Source: Variovorax paradoxus EPS (GTDB lineage: Bacteria; Pseudomonadota; Gammaproteobacteria; Burkholderiales; Burkholderiaceae_C). Taken from it: a stretch of DNA of 64,000 bases. The DNA lies in contig NC_014931.1 of the NCBI RefSeq assembly GCF_000184745.1, positions 5,456,001 to 5,520,000 on the forward strand, given 5' to 3'. The translations under genes and the position numbers were made by a program. Shown piece by piece: positions 45,012 to 54,127 of this stretch (within the stretch, counting starts at the first letter, position 1; every line of letters starts with the position of its first letter). The notes below the pieces were generated by a model, which saw only the letters and a list, made by a program, of their open reading frames with translations, was not told where the DNA came from and searched no databases.

Positions 45012-45637
45012 CACGAGCGCGGCTCATTGGCGGTGCTTGTGACTGCGGCCACCGGCGCGGCCGGCGTCTTGCCGCCCACCTCGAAGAAGGTGTACGACAG
45101 CGTGATGGTCTTCACGTCCTTGGAGATCTTCGGGTCGATCACGAACGCGACCGGCCACTGCTTCTTCTCGCCCGGATCGAGCGTGTACTGGTTGAAGCAG
45201 AAGCACTCGAGCTTGTTGAAATAAGGCGCGGCCTGCTGCGGCGCGTAGCTCGGGATGGCCTGCGCGGCCATGCGGCGGTTCTGCACGTTCTGAAACTCGT
45301 AAATCACCGTGTTGAGCTGGCCCGGGTGCACCTCGATGGTCCGCTCGGCTGGCTTGAAGTCCCAGAGGCCGCCGCGCACGTTGGAGTCGAATTCGACCTT
45401 GATCGTGCGGGTCATGTCGACCTGCGTGTTGTCGGGCACGCGCACGTTCTTGCCGCCGCTCGCACCGCCCGGCACCTCGAGCTCGGAGAGCGCGAGGATG
45501 TTGATGCCGGTCATCTCGCAGATCGCGCGGTACATGGGCACCAGCGCATAGCCGAAGGCGAACATGCCGCATGTCACGACGGCGAGCTTGCCCACCATGC
45601 GGACATTGGCGCGGCGGATGCGTTGGCCGAGACTCAT
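45011..45637 (-). CDS. ctaG: Cytochrome c oxidase assembly protein CtaG (Cox11)
   Basis: The 208-residue protein has one N-terminal membrane helix (VGKLAVVTCGMFAFGYALVP) and a periplasmic copper-binding domain with the Cox11 motif LECFCFNQYTLDPGEKK (CFCF). It delivers copper to the CuB centre of subunit I. VPMYRAICEMTGINI at the end of the helix is also typical. It lies directly between the 38-residue gene and DUF2970. Confidence 0.95.
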   Translation of the reverse strand: MSLGQRIRRANVRMVGKLAVVTCGMFAFGYALVPMYRAICEMTGINILALSELEVPGGASGGKNVRVPDNTQVDMTRTIKVEFDSNVRGGLWDFKPAERTIEVHPGQLNTVIYEFQNVQNRRMAAQAIPSYAPQQAAPYFNKLECFCFNQYTLDPGEKKQWPVAFVIDPKISKDVKTITLSYTFFEVGGKTPAAPVAAVTSTANEPRS

Positions 45638-45666
45638 GCGTGCTGCTCCGGTTCGTTGGCCAGCGG

Positions 45667-45783
45667 TCAGCGACCGCTGAAGAAGACCATGCGCACGATG
45701 AAGCCGATGAAGAAGATCACCGCGATGGAGGCCAGCGTGAGCCCCATGCGACGGTTGTTCCTTCTTTGCTCAGGCGTCGTCAT
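45667..45783 (-). CDS. Cytochrome oxidase small assembly protein (38 aa)
   Basis: A very short frame reads MTTPEQRRNNRRMGLTLASI followed by a hydrophobic helix (AVIFFIGFIVRMVFF) and ends SGR. The basic N-terminus plus a single helix, and its place between ctaD (13 bp) and ctaG, match small oxidase assembly proteins annotated in Comamonadaceae. Short length makes gene callers miss it. The mechanism is unknown. Confidence 0.8.
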   Translation of the reverse strand: MTTPEQRRNNRRMGLTLASIAVIFFIGFIVRMVFFSGR

Positions 45784-45796
45784 TTCGTGCGGTCGA

Positions 45797-47437
45797 TCAG
45801 CCGATCACCTTGGTGGCGGTCGCGTCGAGCTTGGGCGGATTCTCGAAGGTGTGGAACGGGGCCGGCGACGGCACTTCCCACTCAAGGCCTTCAGCCGCTT
45901 CCCACGGCTTCTGCGAAGCCTTCTCGCCCTTGCCGCGCATGGTCGGCAGCACGACGAAGAGGAAGAAGTACACCTGCGCGAAGCCAAAGAAGAAGGCACC
46001 GACCGAAGCGAGCGCGTTGAAGTCGGCGAACTGCATCGGGTAGTCGGCGTAGCGTCGCGGCATGCCCGCGAGGCCCAGGAAGTGCATCGGGAAGAAGGTC
46101 ACGTTGAACGAGATCAGCGACCACCAGAAGTGCACCTTGCCGCGCGTTTCGTTGTACATCACGCCGGTCCACTTGGGCACCCAGTAGTAGAAGCCCGAGA
46201 ACATGGCGAACAGCGAGCCGGCTACCAGCACGTAGTGGAAGTGGGCCACCACGTAATACGTGTCCTGCAGCTGCGTGTCGATCGGCGCGACCGCGAGGAT
46301 GAGGCCGGTGAAGCCGCCCATCGTGAACACGAAGATGAAGCCGACCGCGAACAGCATGGGCGTCTCGAAGGTCATCGAGCCCTGCCACATCGTGGCGATC
46401 CAGTTGAAGATCTTCACGGCCGTGGGCACCGCGATCAGCATGGTCGCGTACATGAAGAACAACTGGCCGGTGAGCGGCATGCCGGTCGTGAACATGTGGT
46501 GCGCCCACACGATGAACGACAGGATGGCAATCGACGAGGTGGCGTACACCATCGAGGCGTAGCCGAAGAGCTTCTTGCGGGCGAAGGCCGGCACCACCTG
46601 GCTGATGATGCCGAAGGCCGGCAAGATCATGATGTAGACCTCGGGGTGGCCGAAGAACCAGAAGATGTGCTGGTACATCACCGGGTCGCCGCCGCCGGCG
46701 GGGTTGAAGAAGCTGGTGCCGAAGTGGCGGTCGGTCAGCGTCATCGTGATGGCGCCTGCGAGCACCGGCATCACGGCGATCAGCAGGTAGGCAGTGATGA
46801 GCCAGGTCCAGCAGAACATCGGCATCTTCATCAGCGTCATGCCGGGGGCGCGCATGTTGAGGATGGTCACGATGATGTTGATCGAGCCCATGATCGACGA
46901 GGCGCCCATGATGTGCATCGCGAAAATGCCAGCGTCCATCGAGGGGCCCATCTGCAGCGTGAGCGGCGCGTAGAGCGTCCAGCCCGCAGCGGGTGCGCCG
47001 CCGGGCATGAAGAACGAACCCACCAGCATCAGCGCCGCGGGAATCAGCAGCCAAAAGCTGAAGTTGTTCATGCGCGCGAACGCCATGTCGGAAGCGCCCA
47101 CCTGCAGCGGGATCATCCAGTTCGCGAAGCCCACGAAGGCCGGCATGATGGCGCCGAACACCATGATCAGGCCGTGCATGGTGGTGAACTGGTTGAAGAG
47201 CTCGGGGTTCACCAGTTGCAGGCCGGGCTGGAACAGCTCGGCGCGGATCAGGAGGGCCAGGATGCCGCCCACCATCAGCATCGTGAAGCTGAACAGCAGG
47301 TAGAGCGTGCCGATGTCCTTGTGGTTGGTCGCGAAGACCCAGCGGCGCCAGCCGGTGGGTGCCGCGTGATGCTCGTCGTGGCCGTCGTGTGCGTGGTCGC
47401 CGTGGGCGTGACCGTGGGGGTCGAGGACTGCACTCAT
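45797..47437 (-). CDS. ctaD: Cytochrome c oxidase subunit I
   Basis: 546 residues with 12 membrane helices. Conserved segments include [20 protein letters not shown] (low-spin heme His), [20 protein letters not shown] (CuB His and cross-linked Tyr region), [20 protein letters not shown] (His pair) and [20 protein letters not shown] (heme a/a3 His). It is the catalytic aa3 subunit reducing oxygen and pumping protons. The N-terminal ~30 residues are His/Asp-rich ([19 protein letters not shown]), which may bind metal; this is an inference. Confidence 0.97.
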   Translation of the reverse strand: MSAVLDPHGHAHGDHAHDGHDEHHAAPTGWRRWVFATNHKDIGTLYLLFSFTMLMVGGILALLIRAELFQPGLQLVNPELFNQFTTMHGLIMVFGAIMPAFVGFANWMIPLQVGASDMAFARMNNFSFWLLIPAALMLVGSFFMPGGAPAAGWTLYAPLTLQMGPSMDAGIFAMHIMGASSIMGSINIIVTILNMRAPGMTLMKMPMFCWTWLITAYLLIAVMPVLAGAITMTLTDRHFGTSFFNPAGGGDPVMYQHIFWFFGHPEVYIMILPAFGIISQVVPAFARKKLFGYASMVYATSSIAILSFIVWAHHMFTTGMPLTGQLFFMYATMLIAVPTAVKIFNWIATMWQGSMTFETPMLFAVGFIFVFTMGGFTGLILAVAPIDTQLQDTYYVVAHFHYVLVAGSLFAMFSGFYYWVPKWTGVMYNETRGKVHFWWSLISFNVTFFPMHFLGLAGMPRRYADYPMQFADFNALASVGAFFFGFAQVYFFLFVVLPTMRGKGEKASQKPWEAAEGLEWEVPSPAPFHTFENPPKLDATATKVIG

Positions 47438-47486
47438 TTCGTTGTTCCTTGCAATTTCTTCTTCGCGGGGCGCTGCTGCTGGCGTA

Positions 47487-48665
47487 TCACTTGCCGCGCA
47501 GGGCCAGCACTTCGGCCGGCTGCACCAGCTGACCCGTCTTGTTCGACCAGCTGTTCTTGGTGTAGGTGGCCACGGCCGCGAGATCGGTGTCGCTCAGCTG
47601 CTTCCACGCAGGCATCGCACCGTTGTTCTGGCCGTTGAGCAGCACTTCCAGCTGCACCTTGTGGTCGGCGGCAACCACCTTGGCCGAGCCGTCGAGCGGC
47701 TTGATCGGGCCGGCGCCCTTGCCGTTGGCCTGGTGGCAGGCTGCGCAATTGGCGGCGTAGACCTTCTCGCCACGCACCAGCATCTCGGGCAGCGCCCAGA
47801 CCTTGGTCGGATCGTCGAGCTTGGCGGCGGCCTCCTTGCGCTTGGCCGCGACCCAGGTCGTGTAGTCGGCCGACGAGACCACCTTCACGTGGATCGGCAT
47901 GTAGGCGTGTTCCTTGCCGCACAGTTCCTGGCACTGGCCGTAGTAGTCACCCACGGCCTCGGCGCGGAACCAGGTGTCGCGCACGAAGCCGGGAATCGCG
48001 TCTTGCTTCACGCCCAGCTGCGGCACGGCGAACGCGTGGATCACGTCGTTGGCGGTGGTGATGATGCGGACCTTCTTGTTGACCGGCACCACCAGCGGGT
48101 TGTCGACCTTGAGCAGGTAGTCGTCCGGCATCGCGCCCTTGGCGCCTGCGTCGGACATCGCGCGCTGCGAGCTGTCGAGCGTGGAGATGAAGGCCAGGCC
48201 CTCGCCTTCGCCGTTCAGGTAGTCGTAGCCCCACTTCCACTGGTAGCCAGTGGTCTTGATCGTGAGGTCGGCGTTGGTGGTGTCCTTCTGGGCCACCAGC
48301 ACCTTGGTGGCGGGCAGCGCCATCACGATCACGATGAGGAAGGGAACGATGGTCCAGATGACCTCGACCACCACCGATTCGTGGAAGTTGGCGGCCTTGT
48401 GGCCCACCGACTTGCGGTGCTTCCAGATCGAATAGAACATGACCGCGAACACGGCGACGAAGATGACCGTGCACAGAATCATCATGATCGTGTGGAGCAG
48501 ATGCTGCTCCTGAGCGATCTTGGTCACACCGACCGGAAGATTCAACTGGCGAACCGAAGGGCCGCCGGGCAGATCGTTGACTGCGTGCGCCGCGCTGCTG
48601 AAAGCCGCGCCGGCCGCCAGCAACAGATTCGCCGGCCTGTACTTATTGCGCCAAATGCTCTTCAT
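47487..48665 (-). CDS. ctaC: Cytochrome c oxidase subunit II with C-terminal cytochrome c domain
   Basis: About 392 residues with a signal peptide, two membrane helices ([40 protein letters not shown]), the cupredoxin CuA domain ([15 protein letters not shown], then [20 protein letters not shown]) and a cytochrome c domain with heme motif [14 protein letters not shown] (about 306-310) and Met in [12 protein letters not shown]. It accepts electrons from cytochrome c, partly through its own heme. The ATG at 48665 is preferred to a GTG three codons upstream. It is first in the oxidase operon. Confidence 0.93.
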   Translation of the reverse strand: MKSIWRNKYRPANLLLAAGAAFSSAAHAVNDLPGGPSVRQLNLPVGVTKIAQEQHLLHTIMMILCTVIFVAVFAVMFYSIWKHRKSVGHKAANFHESVVVEVIWTIVPFLIVIVMALPATKVLVAQKDTTNADLTIKTTGYQWKWGYDYLNGEGEGLAFISTLDSSQRAMSDAGAKGAMPDDYLLKVDNPLVVPVNKKVRIITTANDVIHAFAVPQLGVKQDAIPGFVRDTWFRAEAVGDYYGQCQELCGKEHAYMPIHVKVVSSADYTTWVAAKRKEAAAKLDDPTKVWALPEMLVRGEKVYAANCAACHQANGKGAGPIKPLDGSAKVVAADHKVQLEVLLNGQNNGAMPAWKQLSDTDLAAVATYTKNSWSNKTGQLVQPAEVLALRGK

Positions 48666-48726
48666 CGTGTTCACGTTTCTTCAATTTTTTCGACAAACCC
48701 AACCGTGCAGCGCTGCGCAAGCCGCT

Positions 48727-49203
48727 TCAAGCGCCACGCAACGCCATGCGAATCTCGCGCGCCAGTGCTGCACGCAACTCCGGGCGTACATAGCGCCCCA
48801 CCCTGACTGATTGCCCCTGCCCCGAGACCTCGATCAGCGAGCGATCGCTGGTCTGCGGTTCGATCCGCACCTCGTGCGGAAGAAATTCAGTGCGTTCGTA
48901 GTGCCCACCGTCCTCGAGCTCCACAACCAGCCGGCCGCCCTGCAATGCGATCCGTTCTCCATCGGTCGCATGCCGCGCGTACAGCATGAATGCGAAACCC
49001 ACCGCGGCGAGTTCGAGCCAGGCGAATGGCAGAACCAGCGGCGCACCGTGCAGCCAGAACACCGTGCCGATACCGAGCGATACCACGCACAGCGACGCGT
49101 AGAGCCAGCCCAGCTGGCTCGGGGTCACCGAGCAATTGCGCTTCAGGAACCAGTGGATGCTCTGGCCTGAAACGGTGGCAAAACGAAACACGGAATTCGA
49201 CAC
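48727..49203 (-). CDS. DUF2244 family membrane protein
   Basis: The family core reads IHWFLKRNCSVTPSQLGWLY, then two membrane helices (LCVVSLGIGTVFWLHG, LVLPFAWLELAAVGFAFMLY), ARHATDGERIAL and a cytoplasmic beta-rich tail. The frame stays open upstream to 49317 without an ATG. A GTG at 49203 gives a 158-residue protein of usual family length, but TTG 49218 or GTG 49191 are possible. It lies upstream of ctaC on the same strand. The function of DUF2244 is unknown. Confidence 0.75.
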   Translation of the reverse strand: MSNSVFRFATVSGQSIHWFLKRNCSVTPSQLGWLYASLCVVSLGIGTVFWLHGAPLVLPFAWLELAAVGFAFMLYARHATDGERIALQGGRLVVELEDGGHYERTEFLPHEVRIEPQTSDRSLIEVSGQGQSVRVGRYVRPELRAALAREIRMALRGA

Positions 49204-49391
49204 GGGCGAGTTCAGCAAATCGGTGCGTCGATGGTCGCCAAACCCCTCGTACGCCCTCGTACAAACGGGATCCGACAGCCCCTCGATCGCGGGACAATAC
49301 CCGCGAGTTTCACGCAACGGCGGATTGTAGCGGGTAGATACCGGCGCTCGCAGGCCCTGTGGGACGCCTACGGGTCACTACTACTAGGCAA

Positions 49392-50306
49392 TCACGCGCC
49401 GGGTCGACCTCGTTGCAGCATCGAGCGCATTTCGCGCAGCGACACCGCGCTTTCGGCCGACAGCGACACGCGCGGCGTCGGCTTGAAAGCATGGCCGTAG
49501 ATGACCTCGAAGGTCAGCGCGATGTGGCCGTTGCCGCCCTCGGCCGGTGCCAGTTCGGGCAGCGCGTCCTTCAGTGCCTTGTGCCAGGCCTTGCCGCGCA
49601 GCGCCGGGAAGCGTTCCGGGTGCAGGTTGCGGCCCAACGTGCGCAACTCGGCCAGCGCCGCCTCGGGCGTGGCCCAGGTCAGCACGATGCGCTCCATGTC
49701 CATCACCGGCTCGGCGAAGCCGGCGTGCACCAGCATGTCGCCCCAGTCGTGCATGTCGGTGTATTCGTGGCCGGCCGCGGGCCAGCCGAGCCGGGCATGC
49801 AGCGCGCGCAGTTCGCGCACGGTGTCGGGGCCGAGGCAGGAGAACATCAGGAAGCCGTCGGTCGCGACCAGCTTGTGCCACTGCGAGATCAGCGCTTCGG
49901 GGTCGGCCGCCATGTGTAGCGACATGTTGGCCCAGAGCAGGTCGACACCGTCTTCGGGCGGCGCATCGAAGCGGGCCTTGCCGCCCTGCCAGCGGCGCGC
50001 GCTCCACCAGGGCGCAGCCAACGCCTCGCCGGTCTTGCCGGCCAGAGCCGGCTCGGGCTCGATCACATAGGAAGCGGCATCGCGGTAGCGGCGGGCCACG
50101 AGCTCATGCGCCTCGAGGCCGCCTCTGAGCGGCGCCCAGTCGGCCCAGGTGCGGGGCTGGGCCTTGATCCATTGCAGCCGGTCTTCCATGCGCCGGCCGA
50201 TTTCCTCGTGCAGCCACGGCGAGACCTCGGCGGGCGCCAGTCGACGCCAGCGTTCGGCCGCCGTGGGGTCGATGGTCGGCGGTCTTCTTGCGGGGTCGGT
50301 GGCCAT
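49392..50306 (-). CDS. bioC: BioC-like methyltransferase (malonyl-ACP O-methyltransferase family)
   Basis: The 304-residue protein has a SAM-methyltransferase core that resembles betaproteobacterial BioC. ERWRRLAPAEVSPWLHEEIG is at the N-terminus, DLLWANMSLHMAADPEALIS at motif IV, and FLMFSCLGPDTVRELRALHA after it. BioC methylates malonyl-ACP to start pimelate synthesis for biotin. The classic glycine-rich SAM loop is weak in this protein, so the reaction is less certain than the family. It is divergent from comF, 23 bp apart. Confidence 0.75.
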   Translation of the reverse strand: MATDPARRPPTIDPTAAERWRRLAPAEVSPWLHEEIGRRMEDRLQWIKAQPRTWADWAPLRGGLEAHELVARRYRDAASYVIEPEPALAGKTGEALAAPWWSARRWQGGKARFDAPPEDGVDLLWANMSLHMAADPEALISQWHKLVATDGFLMFSCLGPDTVRELRALHARLGWPAAGHEYTDMHDWGDMLVHAGFAEPVMDMERIVLTWATPEAALAELRTLGRNLHPERFPALRGKAWHKALKDALPELAPAEGGNGHIALTFEVIYGHAFKPTPRVSLSAESAVSLREMRSMLQRGRPGA

Positions 50307-50329
50307 GGGGCCGTGAGTATATTGAGACC

Positions 50330-51046
50330 ATGTTCAGCCACCGGGCCCTGAGGCCTTTCACCTCCCTGCTCGCGCGGCTGCCCAGCCAGTGCGAGGTCTG
50401 CCGCGCCTGGCCCTCTCAACCGGTGTGCGACGCCTGCGTCTCGCGCTTCGCCCCGCCGGCCGCGCGTTGCGGCGGCTGCGCGCTGCCGGTGCCGGAGGGC
50501 GTGGCCCGGTGCGGCGACTGCGTGCTGCACCCGCCGCCGCTGGATGCCTGCGTCGCCGCCTGCACCTACGCATGGCCCTGGCCCGACGCCATCGCCCGGT
50601 TCAAGTTTCGCGGCGACGCCGGCTGGGCCGGCCCGTTCGCGACCCTGCTGCGCAGTGCGCCCTGGGTGGAGCCGGCGCTGGAGCAGTGCGACATCGTGCT
50701 GCCGATGCCGCTCGCGCCCGGCCGCCTGCGTGAGCGCGGCTTCAACCAGTCGCTCGAGCTCGCGCGCCGCATGGCGCCGGCCAAGACCGACGCGACGCTG
50801 TTGCTGCGCACCCGGGAGACCCCCGCGCAGAGCGGCCTTTCGCGCGCCGAGCGCCTGCGCAACCTGCGCGGCGCCTTCGCCGTGGAGCCGTTGCGCGCGG
50901 ACCGGCTGCGGGAAAAACGCATCGTGCTGGTCGACGACGTGATGACCAGCGGCGCCTCGCTGTTCGCAGCGGCCGGAGTGCTCCGGATGGCCGGCGCGGT
51001 GCATATCACCGCGGTCGTGCTGGCCCGGACAGATCCACCGCACTGA
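50330..51046 (+). CDS. ComF family protein (phosphoribosyltransferase-like)
   Basis: The 238-residue protein has a Cys-rich zinc-finger-like start (CEVCRAW, CDACVSRF, CGGCALP, CGDCVLHPPPLD) and a C-terminal phosphoribosyltransferase fold with LPMPLAPGRLRERGFNQSLE, ending with the PRPP-loop motif IVLVDDVMTSGASLFAA. ComF proteins assist DNA uptake in competent bacteria. Start ATG at 50330. It is followed by trmL after 31 bp. Confidence 0.92.
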   Translation: MFSHRALRPFTSLLARLPSQCEVCRAWPSQPVCDACVSRFAPPAARCGGCALPVPEGVARCGDCVLHPPPLDACVAACTYAWPWPDAIARFKFRGDAGWAGPFATLLRSAPWVEPALEQCDIVLPMPLAPGRLRERGFNQSLELARRMAPAKTDATLLLRTRETPAQSGLSRAERLRNLRGAFAVEPLRADRLREKRIVLVDDVMTSGASLFAAAGVLRMAGAVHITAVVLARTDPPH

Positions 51047-51077
51047 CCGGTCGACGCGCGCCGCCGACAATCGGCGC

Positions 51078-51539
51078 ATGTTCCATATCGTCCTGGTCCA
51101 CCCCGAAATCCCGCCGAACACCGGCAACGTGATCCGGCTCGCGGCCAACACCGGCTGCACGCTGCACCTCGTGGAGCCGCTCGGCTTTTCAATGGACGAC
51201 CGCCTGCTGCGCCGCGCCGGGCTCGACTATCACGAGTACGCCGAGGTGAAGCGCCATGCCGACTGGCAGGCGCTGATCGATGCGGAAAGCGCCGCCGCCG
51301 ACCGCATGTTCGCCCTCACCACCCGCGGCACGCGCGCCGTGCACGACGTGCGATTCCAACCAGGCGACTGGCTGGTGTTCGGCTCCGAGACCAGCGGCCT
51401 ACCGCCCGCGGTGCGCGACGGCTTCGCCGAACCGCAGCGCCTGCGGCTGCCGATGCGCGAAGGGCAGCGCAGCCTGAACCTCTCGAATGCGGTGGCGGTG
51501 ACGGTGTTCGAAGCCTGGCGGCAAAACGGATTCAGCTGA
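51078..51539 (+). CDS. trmL: tRNA (cytidine(34)-2'-O)-methyltransferase
   Basis: The 153-residue SPOUT methyltransferase has the knot motifs: HPEIPPNTGNVIRLAANTGC at the start, WLVFGSETSGLPPAVRDG in the middle and RSLNLSNAVAVTVFEAWRQ at the end. It methylates the wobble 2'-O of certain tRNA-Leu species. Length equals the family's. It is plus strand after comF. Confidence 0.94.
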   Translation: MFHIVLVHPEIPPNTGNVIRLAANTGCTLHLVEPLGFSMDDRLLRRAGLDYHEYAEVKRHADWQALIDAESAAADRMFALTTRGTRAVHDVRFQPGDWLVFGSETSGLPPAVRDGFAEPQRLRLPMREGQRSLNLSNAVAVTVFEAWRQNGFS

Positions 51540-51660
51540 GAAGGTGTGAGCAAACCTACTGTGCGGTCCGATCACGCACCTGCGGTCCTTACCGTACAGA
51601 GTACGGCTCCGGTCCTCGGCGCAAGCTCGAACCGCTCGCTACGGTTTCTTCACACCTTCT
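51539..51660. repeat. Inverted-repeat element downstream of trmL
   Basis: Arms AGAAGGTGTGA (51539-51549) and TCACACCTTCT (51650-51660) flank 100 bp that contain an inner hairpin CCGTAC-AGA-GTACGG (51592-51606). No gene lies inside. It may be a dispersed intergenic repeat or an RNA structure; it begins at the trmL stop codon. Confidence 0.6.
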
Positions 51661-51796
51661 GACCCTTCGGGCAGCAAGGGCGCATCCGGTCGGCGCGGCG
51701 GAGCGTATGGATGACATGCCGGCGCGAAAAGCAGTCGCTGCGACCCGCTCCGGCATCGAGTCCCTCCCTCAATGCTTTGCCTCAAGGAGTTCCATC

Positions 51797-52090
51797 ATGA
51801 ATGCCAAGTCGATTGCCCTCGCGACCTTCGCCACGCTCGCCCTCAGCACCGGTGCCCAGGCCTTCCAGGGTGAACAGAACCCGCTGCCGCCGGCGCCCTT
51901 CCAGTCGACGCTGTCGCGCGCCGAGGTGCAGGCCCAGGCTCGCCAGCCGCTGAAGATCGGCAATGGCGGCACCGGTGTGGCCCAGCAGACCAACGGCAAC
52001 ACCGACCGCGCAGCCGTCCGCGCCAGCGCACTCGGCATCACCCGGCAAGGCGCCGCCACCTACGGCGAAGTGACCGACCGCCGGATGTAA
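51797..52090 (+). CDS. Small secreted protein (DUF4148-like)
   Basis: The 97-residue protein has AAGGAG before the ATG and a clean signal peptide (MNAKSIALATFATLALSTGA, cleavage near AQAF). The mature part contains STLSRAEVQAQARQP, like the LTRAEV motif of short periplasmic DUF4148 proteins common in Burkholderiales. The remainder is Gly/Thr/Gln-rich. The function is unknown. Confidence 0.75.
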   Translation: MNAKSIALATFATLALSTGAQAFQGEQNPLPPAPFQSTLSRAEVQAQARQPLKIGNGGTGVAQQTNGNTDRAAVRASALGITRQGAATYGEVTDRRM

Positions 52091-52106
52091 GCAAAAAGCC
52101 GCTATT

Positions 52107-52577
52107 TCAGCGGTATCGGCGCGCCACCGACTCGGCCACGCACGCGGGCTTGGCGGCGCCTTCGAGCTCGATGGTGGTTTCCCAGGTCATCTGGAAACCA
52201 TCGTCGGCAATCGGCTCCGAGCTCAGCAGCTTCATGCGCGCGCGCAGCCGCTTGCCCACCGGCACCGGCGACATGAAGCGCACCCGGTTCATGCCGTAGT
52301 TCACGCCCATGCGCGACTCGACCACATCGATCGCCGCCTCGAAGAATTTCGGCAGCAGCGACAGCGTCAGGAAGCCGTGGGCAATCGGCGCGCCGAAGGG
52401 GCCGGCCTTGGCCCGCTCGACGTCGACATGGATCCACTGGTGGTCGCCCGTCGCCTCGGCGAACTGGTTGACCTGCTCCTGCGTGATGGTGATCCAGTCG
52501 CTCACGGCGACTTCCTGGCCGACGCAGGCGGAGAGATCCTGAAGGGTCTGGAATGTCTTTTTGGTCATGCGGGGCAT
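52107..52577 (-). CDS. MaoC family dehydratase
   Basis: The 156-residue hot-dog protein has the hydratase-2 motif with catalytic Asp and His: FAEATGDHQWIHVDVERAKA followed by GPFGAPIAHGFLTLSLLPKF. It should hydrate or dehydrate enoyl-CoA-type substrates. An alternative ATG three codons in (52568) is equally plausible. It is convergent with the small secreted gene. No pathway partner is adjacent. Confidence 0.9.
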   Translation of the reverse strand: MPRMTKKTFQTLQDLSACVGQEVAVSDWITITQEQVNQFAEATGDHQWIHVDVERAKAGPFGAPIAHGFLTLSLLPKFFEAAIDVVESRMGVNYGMNRVRFMSPVPVGKRLRARMKLLSSEPIADDGFQMTWETTIELEGAAKPACVAESVARRYR

Positions 52578-52652
52578 TCTGGTGCCAAGGGCTTGGGCGT
52601 GGCTGTCGGCATCGCGACAACCGGAGTCAGGGAAAAACCGGGTGCCTCGACT

Positions 52653-53273
52653 TCAGGCTTCGAGCCATTCGCAGATCGGCTGCCACTGCTCGAGGTCGCG
52701 CTGCACGCGGCCCGGTGCGATGTCGAACAGCGTGAGCCCGCGCGCTGCGAGCTGCACGTAGTTCTGGGTGTCGCGCAGCTCGCCCAGCACCGGAACGCCG
52801 AGTCCGGCGATGAATTCGTTGAGCCGGTCGGCCGCCAGGGTGCGGGCGTTTACGCGCATGCCCACGAGGCCGATCTTGGTTTTCTCGGCGCGGCGCTGTT
52901 CCATCAATCGATCGAGGAAATCGCGCGTCGCGTAGATGTCGAAGATGCTCGGCTGCAGCGGCACGATCACGCGGTCGGCCAGCGCCAGCACTTCCTTGAA
53001 GCGCCAGCCGTGCAGGCCGGCGGGCGTGTCGAGCACCGCGTGCGTGGTGCCGCGCGGCGGGCGCACCACGGTGCTGTCGCCGGAGGCTTCCCAGGTGGAA
53101 ATCGGCCGGGCGATCGGCGGGCGCAGGCCCAGCCAGAGCCGCGAAGACTGCTGGCGATCCACGTCGCCCAGCATCACGGCATGGCCGCGGCTCGCAAAGT
53201 AACCCGCGATGTTCGTCGCGATCGTCGACTTGCCAACGCCACCCTTGGGGTTGGCGACCAGGACCACCGGCAT
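52653..53273 (-). CDS. ParA family ATPase (orphan)
   Basis: The 206-residue protein has the deviant Walker A VANPKGGVGKSTIATNIAGY at the N-terminus, DVDRQQSSRLWLGLRPP (Walker A' region) and VLDTPAGLHG (Walker B). GGAGGAGA precedes the ATG at 53273. Short ParA/MinD-like ATPases position DNA or protein cargo at the membrane or nucleoid. No parB or cargo gene is adjacent, so the cargo is unknown. Confidence 0.88.
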   Translation of the reverse strand: MPVVLVANPKGGVGKSTIATNIAGYFASRGHAVMLGDVDRQQSSRLWLGLRPPIARPISTWEASGDSTVVRPPRGTTHAVLDTPAGLHGWRFKEVLALADRVIVPLQPSIFDIYATRDFLDRLMEQRRAEKTKIGLVGMRVNARTLAADRLNEFIAGLGVPVLGELRDTQNYVQLAARGLTLFDIAPGRVQRDLEQWQPICEWLEA

Positions 53274-53366
53274 GGGAATCTCCTCCAGAGCTGGATCAGG
53301 GCCGCATCGTAGTGCCTCGCCCTTTTGGGGGCGGTGAATCGCCTCCGGTTGCGCTATGTTCGCGGC

Positions 53367-54125
53367 ATGACTACAACAACATCTTCGGGAAACCCCGCCG
53401 ACGAATCCGGCGGCATCTACGTGATCGCGGCCCATCCGCACTGGCGCGATTCGCGCGTCAACCGCCGCATGCTCGCCGCCGCACGCGCAGTGCCGGGGGT
53501 GGAGGTCTGCGACCTCTACGGCAGCTACCCCGACTTCGCCATCGACGTCGAGGCCGAGCAGGCCCGGCTCGCGAAGGCCCGCCTTGTCGTGCTGGTGCAC
53601 CCGATCCAGTGGTATTCGATGCCGGCGCTGCAGAAGCTCTGGGTCGACGACGTGCTCAGCTACGGCTGGGCCTACGGCCCCGGCGGCACCGCGCTGCAGG
53701 GCAAGGACTTCTGGCTGGTCGCGACCACCGGCAGCCCCGAGTCGAGCTACCACCCGCAGAACTACCACCGCTATTTCTTCGACGCCTTCCTGCCGCCCTA
53801 CGAGCAGACCGCCGCGCTCTGCGGCATGCGCTTCTTGCCGCCGCTCATCTTCTACGGCGCGCGCAGCGCCGACGAGGCCGAGGTGACGGCGCATGTCGAG
53901 ACCTACGCCCAGCGGCTCGGCAGCTACCCCGACTGGCCCGAGATCGAGGAGATCGACGCCTGCATCGCCTGCCCCGTGCCCGAAGCCGACCGCCCGGCCG
54001 AATCGGACGACATGGGCCAGGTGGTGTCCAGCACCTTCCACTCCGCGATGACGCGAAGCATCGCCTCCATACCCGCCGCCAACGAAGCCCGGAACAACGA
54101 CAGCAACCGGGAAGGCACGGCCTGA
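53367..54125 (+). CDS. kefF: NAD(P)H oxidoreductase, KefF-like ancillary protein
   Basis: The 252-residue flavodoxin-like protein contains YVIAAHPHWRDSRVNRRMLA, DLYGSYPDFAIDVEAEQARL, LVHPIQWYSMPALQKLWVDD and SYGWAYGPGGTALQGKDFWL, all typical of KefF/MdaB-like FMN quinone reductases. It lies two bases before kefC. KefF binds and activates KefC in response to electrophiles. A C-terminal ~50-residue extension beyond the core is present. Confidence 0.88.
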   Translation: MTTTTSSGNPADESGGIYVIAAHPHWRDSRVNRRMLAAARAVPGVEVCDLYGSYPDFAIDVEAEQARLAKARLVVLVHPIQWYSMPALQKLWVDDVLSYGWAYGPGGTALQGKDFWLVATTGSPESSYHPQNYHRYFFDAFLPPYEQTAALCGMRFLPPLIFYGARSADEAEVTAHVETYAQRLGSYPDWPEIEEIDACIACPVPEADRPAESDDMGQVVSSTFHSAMTRSIASIPAANEARNNDSNREGTA

Positions 54126-54127
54126 GC

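Noticed and set aside
53312..54127. In-frame extension of KefC through the whole kefF gene
   Set aside because: The extension is Arg/Pro-rich out-of-frame kefF sequence; the ATG at 54128 begins the first membrane helix.
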